This document shows, in pieces, positions 28,501 through 37,600 of a stretch of 64,000 nt of DNA. Made by a program: the position numbers and the translations under genes. The stretch is from Carboxylicivirga agarovorans. Lineage in GTDB: Bacteria > Bacteroidota > Bacteroidia > Bacteroidales > Marinilabiliaceae. The notes below the pieces were generated by a model, which did not search any database, had not been told where the DNA came from, and was given only the letters and a program-made list of their open reading frames with translations. How positions within the stretch are numbered: position 1 is the first letter of the stretch; every line of letters starts with the position of its first letter. Location of the stretch: positions 5,799 to 69,798 of the forward strand of contig NZ_JBNGPA010000032.1 in NCBI RefSeq assembly GCF_050589845.1, read 5' to 3'.

Positions 28501-30160
28501 ATATACCATTGACTCTTTGGCACTTGATCGTAAAGAGATACCGGATGCCTATCATACACCAGGTACTGAAATGTTATACAGTAACCTGTTCAGTGCAAAA
28601 GAAGGAGGGTTGTTAATTACGCATGTAAAAGTTAATCTGAACCTTAAAAATCCGGATAAGTTATTGGGCTTGCATATCGCTGTTGGCGGTGAACTGCCGA
28701 AAGAAGGACGCTGGAGTTCTGTGAAGGATGGCGGCGAAGTCTTTGGTTTGACGCCAGGAGAATTGGCTTATGAGCAACGTTATAAAGCTCCGGAAGCGAT
28801 TGATAATGAATGGATATACATGCCATTGACACAACCTTTGCAAATTCAGGAAGGAGAACATTTTTGGGTGACCATTGATTACCCGGGAACTGATCTGGCT
28901 CGCTCTGGTCATTCTGTAGGATATGATGTTGCAATTCATGAAAGCACATTGGACTCAACAATGAATGGTCTTGAACGCTCCTGGTTTGATTATGGCGTTT
29001 CGTGGACTCCAACCGACATGGGTAAAGTATGGAAGATCAGACCAATCACTGCTGCGGGAAATGATGGGAACTGGCTTACTGCCGAACCATTGAATGGTAC
29101 AGTTGAAGGTGGAGAATCAGTGGAAATATCTACTAAAGTTATTGGTGATCTAGCCAATAAAGGACAGCACGAAGGACAATTGATCGTGGTGACCAATGAT
29201 GTGGACAATAAAACCAGTAGTATCAGGTACGATATTAATGTGAATGGTTATCCGGAGTTGGTGTTCAAACCTAATTCTTATCAGGATACTTTGCTTATGG
29301 TTGAAACGGAGACTCATATTCTGAATTATATCTTTGAAGATCCTGAAGGTGATGCCATTACCTTTAAAATGAATGACATTGATAATGACTCTATTAAGCT
29401 GGTAACAGAAGCTGTAACGGGCAATAGTGCCAAAGTTAAAGTAGTTACTAATTATAAGAGTGATGGATTTTATGAGATACCGGTAAGCCTTAGCGATGCA
29501 GCCGGTAATGTGTTGGGCGATACCATCCGTTTTGAAGTGAAGGATCTGAACCGTACACCTTATTTCAATCCTGTTTACAAGAATATTAAACTGAACCTGG
29601 CAGATCCGGAACCAATGGTGATTGATATCAATGACCTGTTCATTGATCCGGATGGTGATGACCTGTATTTACAGGCCGGTAATATTAATCAGCAAGTGCT
29701 GGATATGGCATTGGGGTACGATTATATAACCTTACATCCTAAGGCAGAAGGGCTGGGTTTCCTTGTTTTTGCTGCTGACGATGGTAAAGAAAACGGTTAC
29801 AAGTTTGACTACAGCAATGTTATTGTCAATAATGAGCCGGAAGCAGTGCCTAACGACCTGTCTGGATTCGAAGGTAATGAGCAGTTGATGGAACAGTTGG
29901 AAAACGGCATGGTTATATCGCCTAATTTAATACATGGCGAGGTATCCAATGTGTTGTTCAGACTGGATGAAGATGCTGATGTACGAGTAGAATTATATAA
30001 TATGAAAGGGCAATATATAGATGCTTACCTGAATACACAACATGCCGAAGGCCTGAATCAGGAGCAGATTGACTTTTCAACATTAACACCTGGATTGTAT
30101 CTGTGTCGCTTTGTGGTTAACAACGAAGTGAAAAATACAGTTAAAATTATAGTTAAGTAG
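22580..30160 (+). CDS. Giant T9SS-secreted subtilisin-like (S8) protease A
   Basis: 2526 residues. Signal peptide (about 1-22, ending VQAQ), a propeptide-like region (about 28-135), then an S8 catalytic domain with Asp222 (VDGGID), His276 (HGTHVAG), oxyanion Asn389 (AAGNSG) and Ser461 (GTSMACPH). A fibronectin-III-like domain (about 535-640) follows, then about 1700 residues of repeated beta-sandwich domains, including stretches like choice-of-anchor and abnormal-spindle-type Ig folds and a cadherin-like part near the end. A T9SS sorting domain (last about 85 residues, ending VKIIVK) closes it. It should be secreted and surface-attached, cutting proteins outside the cell. It is close in layout and length to the protease at 31690. 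Confidence 0.9.
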   Translation: MKRLKYSFLLVMFFLQVLAVQAQVPVEDLVKGKIRIKLKKEYLQELSQLKGATTNTSSNVIGIDRIDQLSDEIGITRINRVFPFSPLHEERHRKHDLHLWYELDFDETENPNGVATMYAQLEDVAIAKPVYRKIFIEGEGTPVPVNIDSLNLTATEGSEASATLKSSTAGNSGEVKFNDPQLNQQWHYENDGTIGTANVDIDLFKAWAKESGSADVIVSIVDGGIDTKHEDLIENLWVNQAEMDGEPGVDDDQNGYVDDIHGFNFVYGGAVTAHFHGTHVAGTVGAVSNNGIGVAGVAGGDFKDGKGNGVRLMSCQAYDTRGGDGKGFAAAIVYGADNGAVISQNSWGYSTPGYWEPEVLDAIKYFIAEAGYYEGSPMQGGIVFFAAGNSGKMEEHYPGAHEEVIAVGSTGPAGDNAPYSTHGPWVDLCAPGGDQSGAFGPEGGVLSTLPNNKYGFQQGTSMACPHASGVAALVVSKFGGPAFTADDLKGIILGSTTGLTFDHSDNYGIGNLNALNALAEDLRIAPDPINDIRAFNISHNELSLEWTVPVDSDDFRPIKFHLAVSGDLLTAKNFDQASVFTLDNPFEAGESVQVRIPGLQKQTKYYFAVKSSDRYDNVSAISNVLEVTTTDAPYFKESTREVFFNVDVTQSALQSQTIQFSNIGEGLVYWGSETMNNSDLWIDMADWEQETQALAEEAAANPQLYQATQPYLESETTSLKSGTKDHFINDNTIAFDGQSYEAGNGYYDLIGSGTPNAGLIYGTRFKGPINLTHVEMALYPTQKEWPIRVEVKRGSDQIENARTVIVQEYYVDTTNVMSFFKVPLYEPQNMYEDEYFWVVLHFPKEEPYPLVVESLAPYYEGAFMVSTNNGYSYNEAYHTVGRNKVPLVRALTSGKDGAFAFIDPTSGSIQGGESQDVQVTVDAEYLSNGKHMATLSLYTTDIYKPGVAIDVKVQVSGQQPKFEAEDIYSFDIHANVEELLHFDVVNGGYDTLVIRDVSDINGFYTKAFSDSLLILPKEKVSIPLNYLSTQTGIYNEDITVMTNIGDQRMTAQMRSIEAPTMVVAASSSPVNIEVPYNGSSDILVNVSNTGTGSVLNYDISEYNASRVYGGYQANGLNYEIKSSHDVDGPSENLWEDIEPFAVTYPQKYFFIREFSFEKAFPFFNGQLNKMRIDRDGTLFSDGRDESAVRVLSNFTTIDCKDANVFFRDVYYHDFGDRRVFTLVTYLADKQYEGEKDIYTQVVFFSNGAIEYRYKDVDAIVTNNLNNCNIQLNGFNTADTLVYARYDDGQQVLKNGLVVRFEPTTDLNVVSTYETNGAVAKDQTRQIAFKVEPSKAGLPAGTYANTIRIKGNSPDEYQDVPVTITVTGMPELAAADTLSFPTVKTGQSEIAYLEVKNTGSDIAIIDNGDIIFGDPQLSVVSALPIELPAFSSRLIKVAFAPTTEGSLTTTAIINFSNGQTASCVVTATGKTNPVMTNTLPLSVTAEVNAGDVLSIPFSIEAGAADLAYSFKNSVFAQAIRVDQKMGEGTIEEDLTGSYGYNWQEGDIYGPTHKWDDLNDYTDTDTLYVSQGGQFALSLGFEFPFYGELVDTIYVSKNGYVATVLPQSDIVGLNFSKNDGIQGMIGPHISGMISDKEGGGVMSRLLEDRVILQWDNFISEGYYTSAPVTFQLELVKDGSIFFHYKDVDRWDAPLNYGIESPDESEYIEPERSIALTKNNKTIHDHMTLALTPPSNGVVKVGETVNFNLQLRAADLYDNGVYTDTLLLYTGSTQDALLKVPVQMTVVNGVGNIVAPAQEDAGQVIFKAGVSNNAKAEYSLVLTNKGRSTATISKIGSIGLQDLRLYDNDGNEIVKSSSGDLAIPITIAAWAKNTLIVHCPVTTEQDINGELSFEGDFATASTIFKADVVSSPEFSWTAVDQNISMLNGEEHEYGFSISNSGTTALTYKMIPAVKSNLPEGEYPGEIEEIAQLTENQVYTIDSLALDRKEIPDAYHTPGTEMLYSNLFSAKEGGLLITHVKVNLNLKNPDKLLGLHIAVGGELPKEGRWSSVKDGGEVFGLTPGELAYEQRYKAPEAIDNEWIYMPLTQPLQIQEGEHFWVTIDYPGTDLARSGHSVGYDVAIHESTLDSTMNGLERSWFDYGVSWTPTDMGKVWKIRPITAAGNDGNWLTAEPLNGTVEGGESVEISTKVIGDLANKGQHEGQLIVVTNDVDNKTSSIRYDINVNGYPELVFKPNSYQDTLLMVETETHILNYIFEDPEGDAITFKMNDIDNDSIKLVTEAVTGNSAKVKVVTNYKSDGFYEIPVSLSDAAGNVLGDTIRFEVKDLNRTPYFNPVYKNIKLNLADPEPMVIDINDLFIDPDGDDLYLQAGNINQQVLDMALGYDYITLHPKAEGLGFLVFAADDGKENGYKFDYSNVIVNNEPEAVPNDLSGFEGNEQLMEQLENGMVISPNLIHGEVSNVLFRLDEDADVRVELYNMKGQYIDAYLNTQHAEGLNQEQIDFSTLTPGLYLCRFVVNNEVKNTVKIIVK

Positions 30161-30165
30161 GCTTG

Positions 30166-30206
30166 CAGGCCTCTCTTTTCAACGGAATGGAGAGGCCTGT
30201 TTTTTA
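30166..30206 (+). terminator. Intrinsic terminator after subtilisin A
   Basis: CAGGCCTCTC (30166-30175) pairs with GAGAGGCCTG (30190-30199), a perfect 10-bp stem, followed by TTTTTT. It lies five bases after the stop and ends the first lipoprotein-protease module. Confidence 0.9.
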
Positions 30207-30239
30207 TTGTCAGTTAGAACTGGTCCAATCAACAATCAC

Positions 30240-31685
30240 ATGAATAAAAAAACTACACATTATATTTATGCACTTTGTTTAATGCTGGCAACTTTTCTCA
30301 GTTGCTCAGAAGAACAGGATGAAGTGACAATTAATCCTGAAGCAGGTCAAAGTCTTCTGAATATTGAAAACGATGGCTACCAGGTTGAAATGAATGCAGC
30401 ATTTCCTGATGAAGGTCAGATAGGTACCTGGCGCATCTATAGTGGTGAGAATGGTGTTTTTGATGATGTGAATGATCCGGAAACAACCTTTCATGGTGAA
30501 CCCGGAGAAATTTATCGCATAGGCTGGGAAGTAAGTCAGGGTAAACACTATGAAAGTGATGTCATCACTGTTTCTTTCAAACCCTTAAACCCACAAATTG
30601 TATCCAATCTAAACGATACATTAACGAATAATATTTCAACTTTTATTAATGCAGAACAGGCAAAGTTCGGAGCAGAAGGTTATTGGCAAATCATTGAAGG
30701 AGCGAACGGCTACTTTATTGACACTACAGACCATGAAGCTGCATTTATAGGTGTTGAAAACACAAGCTATACACTACGTTGGAACCTGGAATATGGCAGC
30801 AAACACAGTTACAGGGAAATAAGCTTTACAACTGATAGCCTGAGGGCAGATGCGGGAGAAGACCGACGCTATATCCGCAATAAAGTGGAGGATGAGATAA
30901 AATATACAGCCCTGGAGGCCTTTTTACCGGCTGGTGCCACAGGGCAGTGGAACCTGGTAGACGGTCAGGATGGTAAAGTATATGTAAGTGATCATGCCAG
31001 GTCTTTGTTTGAAGGTAAGGCCATGGAAGACTATTTCCTTACCTGGACAGTGGAGCTGGACGGACGTATATCCATTGATACCGTTAACATTCATTTTCGT
31101 GATAAATGGGGATTGTTTGTTGATGAGCGCGACGGGCAACACTACCGAACAGTAGAACTTAATGGAAAAGAATGGTTCGCAGATAATTTCAACTTTTACA
31201 GCGCACCAACTGACATTGCATGGTCTTTTTACTACGGGCAGGCTGCGCAGACCTATATGCGCGAAGGTCACCCTGTAGAAACAGAAGAAGAGAAAAAATA
31301 CTACGGCCGTTTATATAATTACGTGGCAGCCTACCAATGGGCACCTGAAGGATGGCGCATTCCAAGCCTTAAAGAGTACCGCGAACTAATCGAAGCGATG
31401 GGTGGCGGAAACACCGCTTTACCCAAATTGGTGCATGGGGGTGAAAAAGGATTAGACCTTGTACTTGGCGGAGCTATGTTTTATAGTGGTAACGTCGTCG
31501 ATAATAAAGACTATTTCTTTGACCAGGAACAACTGGGTTATTTATGGACCAATGATTTTAACCCTGATACCTGGGGATGCATGTTTATGTTCTTTGATAA
31601 CTACAACTCGGTAGTTAAAGAAGCATCAGCCTTGTATTCAGTATTTTCAGTACGCTACGTGCGCGATATTAAAACGGAGAATTAA
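30240..31685 (+). CDS. FISUMP-domain surface lipoprotein B
   Basis: 481 residues from the ATG at 30240 (a TTG at 30207 is also open but lies within the terminator tail). Lipobox TFLSC. It parallels lipoprotein A throughout: the same N-terminal INPEAGQSLLNIE stretch, three Ig/PKD-like units, then a FISUMP domain with DERDGQHYRTVELNGKEWF and APEGWRIPSLKEYREL. Only four bases separate its stop from the ATG of subtilisin B, so the two are co-transcribed. The partnership suggests that the lipoprotein anchors, protects or presents the protease or its products. Confidence 0.8.
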   Translation: MNKKTTHYIYALCLMLATFLSCSEEQDEVTINPEAGQSLLNIENDGYQVEMNAAFPDEGQIGTWRIYSGENGVFDDVNDPETTFHGEPGEIYRIGWEVSQGKHYESDVITVSFKPLNPQIVSNLNDTLTNNISTFINAEQAKFGAEGYWQIIEGANGYFIDTTDHEAAFIGVENTSYTLRWNLEYGSKHSYREISFTTDSLRADAGEDRRYIRNKVEDEIKYTALEAFLPAGATGQWNLVDGQDGKVYVSDHARSLFEGKAMEDYFLTWTVELDGRISIDTVNIHFRDKWGLFVDERDGQHYRTVELNGKEWFADNFNFYSAPTDIAWSFYYGQAAQTYMREGHPVETEEEKKYYGRLYNYVAAYQWAPEGWRIPSLKEYRELIEAMGGGNTALPKLVHGGEKGLDLVLGGAMFYSGNVVDNKDYFFDQEQLGYLWTNDFNPDTWGCMFMFFDNYNSVVKEASALYSVFSVRYVRDIKTEN

Positions 31686-31689
31686 GCAA

Positions 31690-34600
31690 ATGAAGCATTC
31701 ATTATCACATATAATTATAGCGTTTTTACTGGTATTGTCATCATTCGTTAGTGCACAGGTTTCTAACGAGCTCAGTAACGATTTTGTCAAAGGTAAAATA
31801 CGTATTAAGCTGAAGAAGGAAAATCTTCAGGAAGTAAAGCAATTAAAAGCGGCACATGCACAATCCAATACAACTGCATTAGGCATAGAGTCTATTGATG
31901 CATTAAACGATGGATTTGGCATCAAACGCATACAACGTGTATTCCCCTTCTCAATCAAGCATGAGGCAAAACACAGGGAATATGGTTTACACTTGTGGTT
32001 TGAGCTGGATTTTGATCCTGCAATGGACCCTCAGGCACTGTCTGACGAATATCGCCTGTTGGAGGATGTCGCCATTGCCAAGCCGGTGTATAAAAAGATA
32101 TTGATTGGCGATGACAAGAAGCCGGTCTATTTTAATGTTGATTCTCTGCAATTGGTTGGTAAAGCCAAAGAAAAGATAATTAATGGCTCTTTAAAGTCAT
32201 CTTTTTCCGGTGTTGAATTCAATGATCCACGTTTACCTGAGCAATGGCATTACTATAATGATGGTGCAGTAGGAAGTGCAGGCGAGGACATTGACTTATT
32301 GAAAGCCTGGTCAAAATCAGTGGGTAGCAAAGATGTCATTGTTGCCATTGTAGATGGTGGTATTGATACGGAGCATGAAGACCTGAAAGACAATTTATGG
32401 GTCAACGAAGCAGAGTTGAACGGGGAAGAAGGCGTTGATGATGATCAGAATGGCTATGTCGATGATATTTATGGCTATAACTTTGTCTACGGTGGTCCTG
32501 TTACCGCCCATAAACATGGTACACACGTAGCCGGTACAGTGGGTGCAGTTTCCAATAATGGTATTGGTGTTGCCGGTGTTGCCGGTGGTGACGGAAGTGG
32601 CAATGGTGTTCGCCTGATGTCTTGCCAGATTTACGATGAGCGACCAGGAGGTAATGGTAACCAGGCAGCTGCCATAGTTTATGGTGCCGATCATGGAGCC
32701 GTAATCTCTCAAAACTCATGGGGTTACACCCAGCCGGGATATTTTGAACCGGAAGTGTATGATGCAGTGAAGTATTTTATAGCCGAGGCAGGTCAGTATG
32801 AAGGAAGCCCAATGAATGGCGGTATCTTTATTGCTGCGGCAGGTAATGCCGGCCGTGAACATGCTCATTATCCGGCTTCTTTTGAAGAGGCTTTATCGGT
32901 GGCGTCAACTGGTCCGACCGGAATGCCGGCACCTTACTCTAACTATGGAGAATGGGTGGATATTACCGCTCCGGGTGGTGATCAGGCCTATTTCGAAGAA
33001 GAAGGGGGTGTGTTAAGTACCTTACCAGGCAATACCTATGGTTTTTACCAGGGTACTTCAATGGCTTGTCCCCATGTATCAGGGGTGGCCGCCTTGGTGG
33101 TAGCTAAATATGGTGGGCCATCATTCCGACCAAACGAGTTGCGTAAATTACTCTTAAACTCGGCAAATGCCTTTGATTTTGAAGATAATGGAGAATATGG
33201 AGTAGGAAAGCTGAATGCTTTAAATGCCCTGATGGATGAGAGTAATGTAGCGCCCGATAAAATTGAAGACTTAAGGGCTAAAGAAGTATTTCATAACGAG
33301 ATGAGACTGGAGTGGACTGTGCCAAGGGATAGTGATAATTTCCAGCCAAAATATTTCCATTTAGCCATTGACCTTGAACAGATTACCAAAAGCAATTTTG
33401 ACCAACAGGCTCTCATTGTATTTGAAAACGCTTTTGAAGCTGGCGATACAGTGGCTATCACCATTCATGGCTTAAGGAAACAAACCTCCTATTATGCTGC
33501 ACTCAAGTCCAGCGATCGCTTCGAGAATGTGTCAGAAATATCTAATGTTATTCAGGTTATTACTACAGATGAACCTCAGTTCACAGAATCAACACGTGAA
33601 GTGTATGTAGAGGTAGATGTAAATAATCAACATGCTCATTCTATACCTGTCACATTTTCTAATACAGGAGAAGGGATTGTCTATTGGAGGAGTTTCACCA
33701 TTAATGAAAACGCATTCTGGACCAATTACAGGGACTGGGAAGCAGCCAAAGAGAGTGCTTTAGCGCAAGCGTCACTCAACCCTGAGCAATTTGAAGAGAC
33801 AAGGCCCTTAACACAAGATTATACAGAATCACAGCTAAAGGGAAGTGTACCTTATTCTGATTTGTTACTCGAAAATGACAATACAGCTTTTAAAGAAACC
33901 TACTCATACATCACAGGAGGACCCCGGTTTTATATGGGAACAGGAAATGCCAATGCCGGGTTAATACTGGCAACGCGTTTCCGTATGCCGGCAGACGCCC
34001 ATTTTAATATGACGCATCTGCAATTCATCATGTATCCCAATGTGGAGAATGCACCGGTACATATTGAAATCAGAAAAAGTAAAGAAGGAATCCTGCAAAA
34101 CTCTGAAGTGGTATACCACCAGGAGTATGTACCAAAGGAGGTTAATAAACCACAGGTGGCCCGTATTCCTCTGTTGACACCCCAGCGCTTTGAGAATTTG
34201 GAATATTTTTGGGTGGTATTGTACTTCTCTCCTGAAGAAGACTACCCGATGATGATGGAACGAAGTTCATACTCCGGTGATTACACTGACTATTTTCTCG
34301 TTTCACGTAATAATGGTGTTTCGTACATGAATGCATTTGAGCTTATGTCTGCAAGAGTTGCGCCAATGTTAGAAGTGTGTAGCTCGGGACGTGACGGCTC
34401 TTTTACCTATTTAGCCCCTTATGAAGGTGAAATACAAGGTGGCGAAACACAGGAAGTCCAGTTAAACATTGAAGCCGGTAACCTGTCTAATGGTAAACAT
34501 TCGGCCGCCATTGGCGTCTATACCAACGATGCTGCCAAACCTGGAATTGCCATCGATGTATTAGTGGATGTAACAGGTCAAAAGGCAGAGGCTGAGATAA

Positions 34601-37600
34601 TGTCTGTGAATGAGTTTGAAGTATTGCAAAATAAGCCGGCTCAATTGGAGTTAAGTATTAAAAATATAGGGCTGGATACGCTTAAAATCAGCAGTATAAA
34701 GAATGTGTCAGAAACCATCCTGGAGAATTTTACCAATGATACCATAATTATTCTGCCAGGGGAAGAAGGCCATGTGCCATTTTCTTACACAGCCTTAAAT
34801 ACAGGAAGGCAATTTGAAACAGTTTCTGTTGAGACCAATATAGGCACACAGACAGCTCAGCTGGTAATGGATGCAAAGGCTCCTGCCGAAATCAGCCTTT
34901 CACTGGATATGAGTGAGGTGACTTTAGCGGCTAATGAAACTCAAGAAGTACAATTAACCATCACTAACGCTTCTTCCAATGCCATATTGGAATATTCACT
35001 GGAAGAATATGGACAGTTGAGGGTTAAAGGAGGCAATCAGCCCAATAAGCTGGGTTATCAAATAGTTACATCTAACGATGTTGGCGGACCACAAGCAGGT
35101 CGGTGGGATGAAATCAAGTCGTTCGCAGAAGAAATTGATGGCGACTCTTTAAGATGGCATACCGAAGCGATTAATCTGGGTATGAAGTTCCCGTTTGAAA
35201 ATAACGTACTAAGCGAAATATGGGCCCCTTATGGTAATTCAAAATCGGTATTCTATTTCTATAATTATGGCGTTCCTGGCTTCTTTAGCGAAGAAATGAG
35301 GGCACGTAGTTATGATGGTAGTGGGGTGTTTGCTCCACTGTGGATGGATATTCAATTTTCAAAGGTAGATAAAGTCTACTTCCATAGCTATGGAGACCGA
35401 ATTGTACTGAGTGTAGAAGAGGATCTGGTGATATCAAGATGGTACAATGACAAGCCTGGTCGATTGGAATACCAGGTTGTACTGTTCAGAGATGGAAGCA
35501 TAGAGTACCGTTATAAGGATGTTTCAGTATTAAGTGAGCGACCTGAAATTAAGTATGCTATTGGTATCCAGGGCATACTCTGGGAAGACTACTATAAATA
35601 CAAAGATTTTGACGACGAAACTAATCTGATAAGTGATGGATTGGTCATTCGTTTTGAGCCTCAGGGGGATGTGAATATTTCCTATACCGAAAACAATGTG
35701 AAGGGAGCACTTTCAATCAATGGATCGGTGTCAATTCCAGTAACAATTGATCCTTCTATTGCCATAGCGGGCGAGAAAACGCTTATCAATCACATTAGGG
35801 TGAAAGGCAACACTGTAAGTGGTCAGGAGGAGATACCTGTAAACATTAACATTACCGGATCAGCGGTTTATGATGCTCAGGACTCTATAGATTTTAACTG
35901 GCAACGGGTAGGAGAATTAAAAACGTTGTTTGCTAAAGTGGAGAATAGTGGTACTGCCAATGCTTCCATTATTGCACTGGACTTTAGCGATGCTGCTTTT
36001 TCAACGACACTGACATTGCCACAAAGTCTGCCTGCTCATTCGAATGTGATGATTCCGGTTGTATTTGAATCCCTTGAAGCAAAAGTGCATGACGCTTTCT
36101 TAACCGTTACTTTTGAGGATGGTTCAAAAGAGTTAATCGTCATAAAAGCAGAAGGCCGGCGCGATCCGCTGTTTACCTATGTAGTCGATGGTAGTCTGAA
36201 TGTCGACCTGACTGCCGGCGAACCCCAAAGGATACCCTTAAGCATGGCTGTTGATGCCAACTCTGATGAATTGAGCTACGCATTCTCCAATGGCTTATTG
36301 GCAAACGTTACAAACAGTAAAAAACCAGAAGGCGAATTGGTGAATGAACTATTAGCAGGCGTTTTTGACTACCAGATGTTGGTAAGTGATTCACAGAAGG
36401 TATTTCATAAATGGGATAATATCAAAGGTAAAGCAACGAAGTACAAAATACTGCAGGACAGGCAACAGATGATTGAGTTACCATTCTCGTTCCCGTTCTA
36501 TGGTGAGCTTTACGATACTATCTGGGTATCTAAAAACGGCTATATAACCGTTAATGAACCTTACAGCGATGCTACGCGAAATTTTTTCGCACCCAATGAT
36601 GGGCTGAATGGTATGATTGCTCCATTATGGGTGGCAAGTCTGGAACCTTCAATTAAGGATGATGGTGTTTGGTACCAGGCATCGGAAAAAAGTATACAGA
36701 TACAATGGACCCGTTATAAAAGTTCTGATCAACGTGATGGTGGGGGCAATGTGACCTTTCAGCTGGAACTGACCCATGATGGTTATATTTGGTGTCACTA
36801 CTACCTTACTGAGGCCTTTGGAGGTGGCTTCACCTATGGCTTGGAGAGCCCGGATGAGCAACACATCATTGGTGAGATGACTATCAATAATTGGGATCCA
36901 CCTGTTCAGGATTCAACTACCATCGTTTATGTGCCGTCATATACCGGTAATACACCCAAGGGTGTAACTGAGGAGCTTGAGATCGCACTTGATGGTCGTA
37001 ATGTATTTGTGCATGGAATCTATAAGGATACCTTGATGCTGCATACCAATAGCGCAGCTCAACCCTTGGTGGAATTACCAATGGTTATTAACTACAGCGG
37101 ACAGCCGGTGCTTGATGTCACTGATAGCCTGCAGTGGGAGGATGTAATTTATAATGCTGACGCAACTGAGTTTTATATCGAACAGGATATTCTACTTCGG
37201 AATACTGGTGTTGGCAGCTTATCGGTGTCGGCGATGACAATAGCTAATCTGGATGGCATAGATTTGTTTGACGATGGAAAAGAGCTTGTTATGTCTGGCT
37301 CTGGTCAATTGTCACCGGTCCTTGCATTAGAACCATGGGATGAGAAGGTATTGAAGGTCAGAATAGCTGTTAATGAGAAACAGGATATCGACAATGGTAT
37401 CATTACCATAAACAGCAATGCGGGAACAAAACAGATAGCTGTTACAGCAAGTTTTGTTGAGCCTCCTGTGCTCAATTGGGATAATAGTAGCAGGGAATTC
37501 AATTTAGGGCAGGACCAGGATACATCCTTTGTATTCAATATTCAAAATACAGGTGCTTCGCCATTGGAGTTTGGTGTTTTCCCGGCTGTTAAAGCGCAAG

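Noticed and set aside
28644..29012. 122-codon minus-strand frame inside subtilisin A
   Set aside because: It lies wholly inside a clearly coding plus-strand gene and shows no family motif.
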